Positions 48,821 to 56,786 of a stretch of 64,000 nucleotides of DNA are shown here, one piece after another (positions within the stretch are counted from its first letter, which is position 1; the number at the start of each line of letters is the position of its first letter). This DNA is from Geoalkalibacter ferrihydriticus DSM 17813 (GTDB lineage Bacteria; Desulfobacterota; Desulfuromonadia; Desulfuromonadales; Geoalkalibacteraceae), in the NCBI RefSeq assembly GCF_000820505.1, contig NZ_JWJD01000007.1:99750-163749 (forward strand). The letters are read 5' to 3'. The notes below the pieces were generated by a model that saw only the letters and a list, made by a program, of their open reading frames with translations, was not told where the DNA came from and did no database searches. The position numbers and the translations under genes were made by a program.

Positions 48821-50890
48821 TCAATATTCGGGCGGTGCGATGGTCGGCGGCACCAGCATTTTGTGGACCTGATCTTCAATCATCTGTGTCTGAATATCCC
48901 GCAGCGGCAAGTCCCCGGCTTGAAATCTGTCCATATCGCCTTTAGCCTTCGTCGTAACGGCAGCAAGATCACCGGCGTCTTGCACGATATGCGGGGTGAT
49001 GAAAATCAGCAGATTGGTTTTTGTTTCCGTGGTGCCCCTGCGTTTGAACAGCCAGCCCAGGACAGGAATGTCACCAAGCAGAGGTACCTTGCTGATGGTT
49101 TCCTGGACGTTGGAATCGATAAGGCCGCCAAGCACGACGGTGCGGCCGTGTTCCGCCAGAATGGTATTGCGCAACTGGCGTTTGGTAAAGGTCGGCCCGA
49201 CTTGATTGACATCGCCGACAGATTGCAGGGCGATATCCGTCGATTCCTGAAAGACGTTGAGGCGCACCAGGTTGCCCTCGGTGATCTGGGGAGTAAAGCG
49301 CAAGGTCAGAGCCACATCGCGGCGCTCCACAGAGACGCTCTGGGCAAGGCCGGTCGTGGCGCCCGTATCAGTGAGGCGCGAGGTGATAATCGGCACATTG
49401 CGGCCGACGATGATTTCGGCCTCTTCATTGTCCGATGTGAGCAGACGCGGGGCCGAGAGAATGTTGATGTCCGTGTCGGTTTTGGATAGATCGATCAGTG
49501 CCGAGAGCGCCGGCACGGTGATGTCGTTGCCGTCGGGTCCGGTGACGGTGATGGGGCTGAAAATCCCGCCCAGCAGAATGCCGTTGATGGTCTGGGTCAG
49601 AAGGTTGGGGACGCCGGTGGTGCCGCCGGAGAGTTGCCCCAGGGAGGCGGGTCCGGTGTTGAGATTGCTGGTGCCGAAAATGACGCTGTCGGAGCCCGTG
49701 GCGACCGCACCCTGCAAGGAAGATCCCAGGCGTTGGGTGGCGTCCATGGACAGTTCGAGAATCAGCGCCTCCACATACACCTGCTTACGTTTGATGTCGA
49801 GTTGCGCGATGATGTCGCGGATGGTGTCGTAATCCTCGGGCGTACTGTTGATAATCAGCGCATTGGTCGGCTTGTCGGCGGTAATACTAACCGCTCCCAG
49901 CGTCTCGCCAGTTTGCTGTTGGGCGGCGCGGGCAGCCTGGGTCGTGCGGGCCTGGGCCTGAATGCCGGTAAGGATTTCATTGAGGGTTCGGGCAAGGGTT
50001 TCCGCATCGGCATTCTCCAGGTAATAAACCTGAATGCCCGAGCGCATCTGCGAGGGTCGCTTGTCGAGACGCTTGACCAGGTGGTGGATGGATTCAAGAT
50101 CCTCCTTGCCGGCGGTTACCACCAACACGTTGGTCGGCTTGAAAGCGATAACCTTGGCCGCGTCTCCTGCCGCGGCTGCAGCCGCGGCCGCGGTGCGCCG
50201 CCGGGGCTGCACGGTGGTGCGCTGAGCGATAAACTGCGTTACAAGGCCCGCGATCTCCTCGGCGTTGGCATGCTCGAGGGCGATGACCTCAATGCTGTCC
50301 GGCGTGCTGGGAACATCGAGTTGCCTAATGATTATCATCAGTCGTTTGATGTTCTCTGCCGTGTCGGTCACGATCAATGTGTTGGTGGGCGGGTAGGGAA
50401 TGACACTGCTGGTTTTGGGCACCAGCGGTGTCAACACCGTGGTCGCGATTTCAGCCGCATCGACATGCTGCAAAGGAATAAGTTGAGTAACGAACTGATC
50501 GCCCCGCGCACCGACTTGGCTGGGCAGAATGGTCGGCAGAGTATTTTCCTTGGCGTCGCGCAAAGGCACGATCTTGTACACGCTGCCGCTGGGCACGACC
50601 GTATAGCCCTTGACGTTGAGAACGCTCAGGAATACCCGATAGGCCTCGTCGAGACTCATGCGCCGCGGCGAAATGATGGTGATTTTGCCGCGCACCGTCT
50701 CATCGAAAATGAAATTTCGCCCGGTCAGCTCGCTCATGGTCTGAATCAGGTCGGTCAGATCGGTGTCTTTGAAGTCGACAGCAATCCCCTCGTTGGCCGA
50801 ATTCGCCGCCGGTTGTGAAAAGGCCGGCACGGGGAAGGCGGCAAAATAGAGAGCCATGGCAAAAAGCGTGTAAAAAAACCGAATCTTCAA
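48821..50890 (-). CDS. gspD: Type II secretion outer-membrane secretin D
   Basis: 689 residues, start TTG at 50890 with a perfect AGGAGG seven bases upstream. A signal peptide (MKIRFFYTLFAMALYFAAFP and on) is followed by N0 (FKDTDLTDLIQTMSELTGRN), N1-N3 domains (VIPYPPTNTLIVTDTAENIK, VIALEHANAEEIAGLV, VYYLENADAETLARTL), and the C-terminal secretin core (SRLTDTGATTG, ILAEHGRTVVLGGLID, VPLLGDIPVLGWLFKRRG, NLLIFITPHIV). An RRRTAAAAAAAAG linker inside N2-N3 is unusual. It forms the exit pore for folded proteins. Confidence 0.95.
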   Translation of the reverse strand: MKIRFFYTLFAMALYFAAFPVPAFSQPAANSANEGIAVDFKDTDLTDLIQTMSELTGRNFIFDETVRGKITIISPRRMSLDEAYRVFLSVLNVKGYTVVPSGSVYKIVPLRDAKENTLPTILPSQVGARGDQFVTQLIPLQHVDAAEIATTVLTPLVPKTSSVIPYPPTNTLIVTDTAENIKRLMIIIRQLDVPSTPDSIEVIALEHANAEEIAGLVTQFIAQRTTVQPRRRTAAAAAAAAGDAAKVIAFKPTNVLVVTAGKEDLESIHHLVKRLDKRPSQMRSGIQVYYLENADAETLARTLNEILTGIQAQARTTQAARAAQQQTGETLGAVSITADKPTNALIINSTPEDYDTIRDIIAQLDIKRKQVYVEALILELSMDATQRLGSSLQGAVATGSDSVIFGTSNLNTGPASLGQLSGGTTGVPNLLTQTINGILLGGIFSPITVTGPDGNDITVPALSALIDLSKTDTDINILSAPRLLTSDNEEAEIIVGRNVPIITSRLTDTGATTGLAQSVSVERRDVALTLRFTPQITEGNLVRLNVFQESTDIALQSVGDVNQVGPTFTKRQLRNTILAEHGRTVVLGGLIDSNVQETISKVPLLGDIPVLGWLFKRRGTTETKTNLLIFITPHIVQDAGDLAAVTTKAKGDMDRFQAGDLPLRDIQTQMIEDQVHKMLVPPTIAPPEY

Positions 50891-50938
50891 GGCAAAGCCT
50901 CCTGGAAAGGCAAATCTTTATACTTCAAACCTGTTCGC

Positions 50939-51014
50939 ACACGGATAAAATCTGATAGGTTCTGAAAATAGTTAAAAAAGCAAAAGATCCGCTTTGATCA
51001 GATTTGATCCGTGT
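50939..51014. promoter_or_regulatory. Long hairpin in the gspC-gspD gap
   Basis: ACACGGATAAAATCTGAT (50939-50956) and its near-perfect complement (50997-51014) pair at 17 of 18 positions around a 40-nt A-rich loop. It fills the only sizeable gap of the gsp operon and precedes gspD. Possible RNA processing, attenuation or protein-binding site; no T-run. Confidence 0.8.
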
Positions 51015-51026
51015 CCCATTGCTTCT

Positions 51027-51962
51027 TTAATTGATCTCGTATTCAAAGGTCACCGGCTCGCCGTCGCGCACCAGGCTCACCGCAATGCTGCGCGCCTCGC
51101 GCAATTGCTGAAAGATCTGCAACGCCCGCTCCGGGCTGTTGAGTTGGATGTTGTTGATCTCCATCAGAATGTCCCCGCGGCGGATGCCGAGCATATCAAG
51201 GAACGAATTGGGGCGGATCATGCGTACGATAAACCCTTCGGTGGCTCCGCCGACGATGCGTGGTTCCATGCGCGCCTGGCGCAATAGCTCATTGAGATTG
51301 CCACGGGCATCCTCAGCGGCCTGGCGGGGAATCTGCCATTTGTTGTCACCGATTTGCTGTATGTTATAACGCGCGGCAACAGAATCCTCGGGCACCGCTG
51401 CTGCCGCAGCCGCGGTTCTTCGTGTGGCCGGCGCGGCGGGAGCGCCTTCGACGGGGAGCATGAGATTTTCGCGGCTGCCGTCGGGGTGGCGCAGAACCAC
51501 AAGGTTGCGATCGATTTCTTCGATCACGCCGCCTCCCGGCACCTCTTCATCCAGGCGGTAAAGTTCGGCGATCCGGCCCTCCTGGATCAAAGCGATGGAC
51601 TGTTCGCCGGCAACCACCGTGCCGATCAGAGTCAGACTGGTACGCGTCGCTCTTTGTGGCGGAGCTTCATCTCTCACTTGTGCAGGTTCAGCTGCCGTGG
51701 TCGGGGTGTCTTCCAAGGCAACGATCAAAGGGCCGCTGGAATCAAAGATGTTGCGACTGAGAATGACTTCGTAATCGCTCAAGGGCCTTTGCTGGGCAAC
51801 CGTGACGCGGCTTTCCGGGCGCATATCGGTCGTTGTGACGGGCGGCGCCAGCCAAAGATCCATGAACACAACGGCGACCCAGCCGGCGGTTATTCCGAGC
51901 AGAGCCGCAAGCGCCAGGTAGATACCTGGAAAATAGCGGTGAAAAAGGGCCTGTGCGGTCAT
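51027..51962 (-). CDS. gspC: Type II secretion protein C
   Basis: Inner-membrane protein that contacts GspD. Residues from ATG 51962: transmembrane helix YLALAALLGITAGWVAVVF, HR domain (YEVILSRNIFDSSGPLIV, LTLIGTVVAGEQSIALIQ), a linker with RRTAAAAAAVPED, and a C-terminal PDZ domain (FIVRMIRPNSFLDMLGIRRG then ILMEINNIQLNSPERALQIF). The start is uncertain. Frames from ATG 52061 or GTG 52085 add 33-41 basic residues before the membrane helix; none of the three has a good ribosome site. It is the first gene of the operon. Confidence 0.87.
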   Translation of the reverse strand: MTAQALFHRYFPGIYLALAALLGITAGWVAVVFMDLWLAPPVTTTDMRPESRVTVAQQRPLSDYEVILSRNIFDSSGPLIVALEDTPTTAAEPAQVRDEAPPQRATRTSLTLIGTVVAGEQSIALIQEGRIAELYRLDEEVPGGGVIEEIDRNLVVLRHPDGSRENLMLPVEGAPAAPATRRTAAAAAAVPEDSVAARYNIQQIGDNKWQIPRQAAEDARGNLNELLRQARMEPRIVGGATEGFIVRMIRPNSFLDMLGIRRGDILMEINNIQLNSPERALQIFQQLREARSIAVSLVRDGEPVTFEYEIN

Positions 51963-52153
51963 TGGGGAAAAATCGTGGCCATCGAGAATAGATTGTGAAT
52001 TTTCAATGAAAAGCCGTCGTTTCCTGTGAGGATCGGGCACGGGGCGTCTATTGCCCGACATGGGTTGAATTTCAATAGAATTCACTTATAACACAACCGG
52101 TCGCACGCTTGCAAATCCAAAGGATTCCTCTCATATTAAATCATCCCAGGCAC

Positions 52154-53161
52154 TCAAAAACGACGGGACAGAGCCAAGTGCAGGGCAACATCCGGTGCGG
52201 TATCCACGACAATGTCTTCAGACACGCCAAGGTCCAGTATCCAATGCTCGGAAAAATAAAAACTGCCGCCGACCACAAGTTGGGCAGAGGCTGTTTTGAG
52301 TTCCCGCAGGTCACTGCTTTTGAAGAATGCGGAGTGGCCATCGATTTGCACCTTGAGGGCCAGACGTTGCAGAGGTTGCCAGCCCAGACCGGTACTGCCG
52401 AACCACACCAGGTTGCGCTGCTGCGCAGGTAGCACTTCACCCCGGGACATCCACAGCATGCCGCCCGAGGCGAAGAGGGTCATATGAAATCTTTCCAGCG
52501 AGCGGGCATCACTGAAAGCAAGGCGCCAGTGTGCGTCAAGGCTGCCGCTGCCATGCAAGTGATCCGCGTTTCCCGTCGGCAGCTTAACACCGCCGCGCAG
52601 CGCAAAAAACCTGCCGAGAGACAGACTCTCAGCAAAAAGTTCACGGGCCAGAAACACAGACACATCTCCCAGCCCGAGGCTGCTGTTTTGCAGATTGATT
52701 TCCGTTTGCGCCTCTTTTTGATAAAAATAGAAAAGACGGTTTTGCGCGCGGTGTTGACGACCTCCTTCGCCTGTGCCCAGGAGATCATGCCAGTTTTCGA
52801 TGAAACTGTCGAAAATGCCACCCTGGTGTCCAACCAGGGGAAGGTCCAGGCCTGCTTCCCATCCCGGAGCCAGTCCTCGGCGCGCTGACAGGGTAAAGCG
52901 ATAGGTTTCGCCGTCGAATTCAAGGCGTTCCCTGGCGTTTCGGTCGCCGCTGAAATTATTCGCCGCCTCAAGCACCAGGCGTGCGGAGGTGCGTCCCTGG
53001 GGCGTGATCCGCCCGCCTTCGGTGGGGGGGAGGCCGAAAATCTGCACCGTCGGTTGCAGGTTGCGCGTGTAAAAAGGGGAAATTTCGGCGGCTGCAAGGA
53101 GCCCCGGCTGGGCAAGGGTGGAGCAAACAAAAACGAGCAGGAGGAAAGGGCGGGGTATCAT
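52154..53161 (-). CDS. Outer-membrane protein, DUF3187-like
   Basis: 335 residues with a signal peptide (MIPRPFLLLVFVCSTLAQPG to AAA). The mature part begins ISPFYTRNLQPTVQIFGLPP, typical of DUF3187, and ends in an aromatic strand (DVALHLALSRRF), with many alternating strands (FTLSARRGLAPGWEAGLDL, FRALRGGVKLPTGNAD-like). It should be an outer-membrane beta barrel of unknown cargo. AAGGAGA before ATG 53161 fixes the start. It lies upstream of the gsp operon on the same strand but 68-190 bp away. Confidence 0.78.
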   Translation of the reverse strand: MIPRPFLLLVFVCSTLAQPGLLAAAEISPFYTRNLQPTVQIFGLPPTEGGRITPQGRTSARLVLEAANNFSGDRNARERLEFDGETYRFTLSARRGLAPGWEAGLDLPLVGHQGGIFDSFIENWHDLLGTGEGGRQHRAQNRLFYFYQKEAQTEINLQNSSLGLGDVSVFLARELFAESLSLGRFFALRGGVKLPTGNADHLHGSGSLDAHWRLAFSDARSLERFHMTLFASGGMLWMSRGEVLPAQQRNLVWFGSTGLGWQPLQRLALKVQIDGHSAFFKSSDLRELKTASAQLVVGGSFYFSEHWILDLGVSEDIVVDTAPDVALHLALSRRF

Positions 53162-53329
53162 TGCGGGTCTCCTTGGACACCAGGTCTTTGGGCCACCAGG
53201 CGACCCCGTTAAACCCAAGCTGTTTGCAATAAATTACCATCCGGGCGCCGGGCAACCTTCAGCATGGAGACCCGGAGACCCAGAGTTGATTGGTTACAGT
53301 TTTGTCGGGGAAAAATCAAAAACAAAATC

Positions 53330-53465
53330 TAACAGTTCAGTATGCACCGCAGGCCGCGGCGGCCTCGCTTGCGGTGAAAACTCGCCTGTGGCTCAAACAT
53401 CCACCACCGCACACAACCCCCACAGCCTGCGGCGCGATTGGGCATCGCAGTTGACTCGTTACAAC
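53330..53465. repeat. Dispersed palindromic repeat, copy 8 (long form)
   Basis: Starts AACAGTTCAGTATGCACCGC, has the conserved centre GGTGAAAACTCGCCTGTGGC and following TCAAACAT, and ends GTTGACTCGTTACAAC. It fills most of the 335-bp gap between the DUF3187-like gene and yjbQ. Confidence 0.85.
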
Positions 53466-53496
53466 ATAATTTGAATTTGTCAGGAGGACACAGCGT

Positions 53497-53916
53497 ATGA
53501 AATCATTTCGCAAAGAACTTTGGTTTGAAATCCCTTCTCGGCGCGGGTTTGTCAACATCACCGGCGAGGTTGAAAAATGCCTTAAGGACAGCACCATCCG
53601 CGAGGGTTTGTGCCTGGTCAATGCCATGCATATCACCGCCTCGGTTTTCATCAACGACGACGAACGCGGTCTGCATCAGGATTTCGAACGTTGGCTCGAA
53701 GGGCTGGCCCCCCATGAACCGCTCAGTCTTTATCTTCACAACAACACCGGCGAGGACAACAGCGACGCCCACCTCAAGCGTACCCTCATGGGGCGCGAAG
53801 TGGTGGTAGCCGTCACCGAGGGTAAACTCGATTTCGGTCCCTGGGAGCGGATTTTCTACGGTGAATTCGACGGTCGGCGCCGCAAACGGGTGCTGGTGAA
53901 AATTATCGGCGAGTGA
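53497..53916 (+). CDS. yjbQ: YjbQ/UPF0047 family protein
   Basis: 139 residues. [35 protein letters not shown] and [25 protein letters not shown] with [23 protein letters not shown] are the conserved YjbQ blocks. E. coli YjbQ has weak thiamine-phosphate synthase activity, but the true function is unsettled. CAGGAGGACA upstream is a strong ribosome site. It faces ppa tail to tail, 21 bp apart. Confidence 0.92.
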   Translation: MKSFRKELWFEIPSRRGFVNITGEVEKCLKDSTIREGLCLVNAMHITASVFINDDERGLHQDFERWLEGLAPHEPLSLYLHNNTGEDNSDAHLKRTLMGREVVVAVTEGKLDFGPWERIFYGEFDGRRRKRVLVKIIGE

Positions 53917-53937
53917 TGGACGAAGACAAGGCTCTGC

Positions 53938-54486
53938 TCAACTGGATTTCCCACGCCCCAATCCCTTGTGCGCATAGAGTTCCAGCGCTTCAACCAGGAT
54001 GCCGAGGGCTTCTTCGGGGCCTTGAATGTCGCCGACCACCGTTTCCTTGTTTTCCAGGGTTTTGTATTCCTCAAAAAACTTGCGGATTTCGGCCATGAGG
54101 TAACCGGGCAGGTCGCGGTGGTGGCGATAGTGTGAAAACGCGGGGTCGTGCAGGTTGACAGCGATGATTTTATCGTCGGCGCCCTTTTCGTCGCGCATGC
54201 GCACCACGCCGATGGCGCGCGCCACCATGATGGTCAGGGGATAAACCGGCTCCTGTCCGAGCACAAGAACATCAAGGGCGTCGCCGTCCTCGCAGAAGGT
54301 CTGGGGAATAAAGCCGTAATTGGCGGGATAATGCACCGCGCCGTAAATCACCCGGTCGAGACGCAGCATACCCGTGTCTTTGTCGAGTTCGTACTTGTTC
54401 TTCGAACCCTTTGGGATTTCGATGACGGTGGGAAAACCTTCTTCCAAGCGGTCGAGGTCAATGGGGATGTCATGCCAAGGGTTCAT
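53938..54486 (-). CDS. ppa: Inorganic pyrophosphatase, family I
   Basis: Hydrolyses pyrophosphate. 182 residues: IEIPKGSKNKYELDKDTGML, YPANYGFIPQTFCEDGDALDVLVL (with the metal-binding GDALDV Asp cluster) and DDKIIAVNLHDPAF. Complete. Its start overlaps the stop of the HAD/OtsB fusion gene (ATGA), so it is coupled to it. Confidence 0.95.
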   Translation of the reverse strand: MNPWHDIPIDLDRLEEGFPTVIEIPKGSKNKYELDKDTGMLRLDRVIYGAVHYPANYGFIPQTFCEDGDALDVLVLGQEPVYPLTIMVARAIGVVRMRDEKGADDKIIAVNLHDPAFSHYRHHRDLPGYLMAEIRKFFEEYKTLENKETVVGDIQGPEEALGILVEALELYAHKGLGRGKSS

Positions 54487-56069
54487 TCGGATTCCTGCGC
54501 CCTTTCTTCAAGAAGGTCGGCTAATTTCTGAAGGAAAATACGCACTTCGCAGGTATCCTCCAAGGCATAGGCGGCTTGGGTCCGGCGATCTTCATCATCT
54601 CGGACGGTGATCCCGATGCCGCGCTCCTTGAGTTCGCGCATGGCGTCCTCATCGGTCAGGTCGTCTCCCAGGTAAAAGGGCAAAACGTCGCGCTTGTTGA
54701 GATCGAGCTTTTCAAGCAGGTAGTCCAGGGCCTTGCCCTTGTCCCAATCGATGTCGGGGCGCAGTTCAAAGATCTTTTTGCCGCCTGTTTTGCGCAACCG
54801 CTTGACTTGTGCGAGGACCTGGTCGACGTTTTCTTCCACCTCAAGGTGTTTTTCCTCTGCAACCCGGCGAAAATGCACGGCGATGGCGAATTTTTTGCGT
54901 TCGACTTGAACGCCGTCCAGGCACTCGAGGCGCTTTTCCAGCTCTTTTTCGGCGCGGTCGAGATCCGGCAGGTAGTCGGTGCCGGACTGATACTCCATTT
55001 TTTTGCCAGCCGGCCCGGCAATGTCAAAACCGTGGCTTCCGGCGTAATAAATGTCTTCGATGCCGGCCAGGTGCCTGACGTCCTGCAAATCGCGTCCGCT
55101 GACAATCGCCACCGTGCATAATTTGGCCAGATCACGCACGGTCTGGCGCATCTCCTCCGTGATCCTGGCATCTTCCGGACGCTCGACGATGGGAGTCAGG
55201 GTGCCGTCGTAGTCGAGAAAAACGGCTGGGCGTTTGCTTTTCAGTCGGATTTCGATGTGATTGAAGTGGTCCAGGGCAGAAGGCAGTTCGCCTGTGGTGG
55301 TCTCATCGGTTACGCCATCCACCGCAACTTCGGCTAAATCGGAAACCACCACGTGGGCGAAACGAGCTAATTCGTCCGCTTGGTCGGCGCGGTCCACCCC
55401 GATGACAAGCCCGAAGCCCCCCGCGCGGCCCGCCTCCACGCCCGACTGGGCATCCTCAACAACCACCGCCCGCTGCGGCTCGACACCAAGTTTTTCAGCC
55501 GCGGCGAGAAAAACGTCTGGAGCCGGTTTGCCGGCAATGCCGAGTTCCTGGGCATCGAGGCCGTCGACGCGGGTATCGAAAAGCTCGCTTACGCCTGCTG
55601 ATTTGAGCACCGCGCGGGCGTTGCGGCTGGCGGAAATAATGGCGGATTTGATTCCGAGTTTCTTGAGTTTATGGATCAATTCCACCGTCGAGTCGTAGCG
55701 CTTGGCACCTTTTTTTTCGAGTTGTACGTTGAAAAAGGCGTTTTTGCGCTCACCGAGGCCGTACACCGTGTCCTGTTCCGGACTGTCATCCGGACCGCCT
55801 TCTGGCAGCTCGATGCCACGCGATGCAAGAAAATCCCTGACCCCGTCCAGACGTGGTTTGCCGTCGACATAACGGGTGTATTCCTTGGCAACGTCAAAGG
55901 GCTTGAAGCTTGATCCGGTGCGGGCCGCATAGCCTTCAAGAAACGCATCGAACATTTTTTTCCAGGCCGCGGCATGCACATGGGCGGTCCGGGTGACGAC
56001 CCCGTCCATATCGAAAATGACGGCATCAAAATCGTCTTTGGACAGAGTTACAACAGGGGAGGGGGGCAT
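54483..56069 (-). CDS. Fused beta-phosphoglucomutase-like HAD and trehalose-6-phosphatase
   Basis: 528 residues in two HAD units. Unit 1 (about 10-245): DFDAVIFDMDGVVTRTAHVH nucleophile motif, KSAIISASRNARAVLKSAGV, and AVVVEDAQSGVEAGRAGGFG, typical of beta-phosphoglucomutase/sugar-phosphatase enzymes. Unit 2 (about 270-520): KRPAVFLDYDGTLTPIVERP, VSGRDLQDVRHL, and ELRPDIDWDKGKALDYL then LPFYLGDDLTDEDAMREL, the OtsB signature. No glycosyltransferase (OtsA) is present. GAGG five bases before ATG 56069 fixes the start; an in-frame extension upstream runs into the 8-bp repeat and is rejected. Confidence 0.88.
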   Translation of the reverse strand: MPPSPVVTLSKDDFDAVIFDMDGVVTRTAHVHAAAWKKMFDAFLEGYAARTGSSFKPFDVAKEYTRYVDGKPRLDGVRDFLASRGIELPEGGPDDSPEQDTVYGLGERKNAFFNVQLEKKGAKRYDSTVELIHKLKKLGIKSAIISASRNARAVLKSAGVSELFDTRVDGLDAQELGIAGKPAPDVFLAAAEKLGVEPQRAVVVEDAQSGVEAGRAGGFGLVIGVDRADQADELARFAHVVVSDLAEVAVDGVTDETTTGELPSALDHFNHIEIRLKSKRPAVFLDYDGTLTPIVERPEDARITEEMRQTVRDLAKLCTVAIVSGRDLQDVRHLAGIEDIYYAGSHGFDIAGPAGKKMEYQSGTDYLPDLDRAEKELEKRLECLDGVQVERKKFAIAVHFRRVAEEKHLEVEENVDQVLAQVKRLRKTGGKKIFELRPDIDWDKGKALDYLLEKLDLNKRDVLPFYLGDDLTDEDAMRELKERGIGITVRDDEDRRTQAAYALEDTCEVRIFLQKLADLLEERAQESE

Positions 56070-56171
56070 GGTGACCTCTTTTCGGCTGATGTTCTGTATT
56101 TTCTCTCTCCTTGAACATAACCATAAGCCGAAAGTTGTCAAGAGATGCAACCCTTTACCAGGATATCCTTT

Positions 56172-56262
56172 GCGAGAAAGCGAGAAAGCGAGAAAGCGAG
56201 AAAGCGAGAAAGCGAGAAAGCGAGAAAGCGAGAAAGCGAGAAAGCGAGAAAGCGAGAAAGCG
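56172..56262. repeat. 8-bp tandem repeat GCGAGAAA, about 11.4 copies
   Basis: Perfect tandem array without spacers, 102 bp upstream of the HAD/OtsB fusion start and 170 bp upstream of the small membrane-protein gene on the other strand. The remaining 362-bp gap shows no gene. Perfect identity over 11 units suggests recent expansion by slippage. Confidence 0.97.
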
Positions 56263-56431
56263 GTTGAAGGCAGGACCGTGGGGCGAAGCCACCGCAACAG
56301 GAATAATAATTTTTTTTTGAGTTATTAGTTCAACCACCGATTTTTCATCGGGCACATCTTGAAATTTGACAAAAACGATGTTATTTAAATAACAAAGTTA
56401 CCTGGTGTGATTTTAGCTGAGGAGAGATGCC

Positions 56432-56671
56432 ATGACTTCACCCTCAAAATTCGCTCTGGGGTTCTTCGCCCTGTTTGCCGCTGCCGTCGGTTTGGCCCGT
56501 GGGCTGTCCGACAAGGAGTTTTATCGCCTGACCCGCATGAAAAAAATCTGGGGACGCAACGAGGGCATCACTTTCTTCTTTCTCGCCGACGTGGCTTTGC
56601 CCCTGGTCATGGGGCTCGCCTATGTGTCCAGCGGCGTTGCCGAAAGCGGTGTGCTTTATTTGTCGCCTTGA
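56432..56671 (+). CDS. Small predicted membrane protein
   Basis: 79 residues with two hydrophobic segments (FALGFFALFAAAVGLARGL and TFFFLADVALPLVMGLAYV) joined by a short polar loop (RLTRMKKIWGRNEG). GAGGAG before the ATG supports translation. No family recognised. It stands between the tandem-repeat gap and htpG and may have its own promoter. Confidence 0.7.
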   Translation: MTSPSKFALGFFALFAAAVGLARGLSDKEFYRLTRMKKIWGRNEGITFFFLADVALPLVMGLAYVSSGVAESGVLYLSP

Positions 56672-56786
56672 TAACAGGCTTTGAAACGCAAAACCGTCAA
56701 AACCAGATCCAGTGCCCCTTGACATGGCCGTTTCTGGTGTCTACCTTCTCTGCGGACTAAAAATTCCGTGAGGAGGCTTTTTGCGC

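Noticed and set aside
56070-56297. N-terminal extension of the HAD/OtsB fusion through the 8-bp array
   Set aside because: The extension is pure repeat translation, and a clear GAGG ribosome site precedes ATG 56069.
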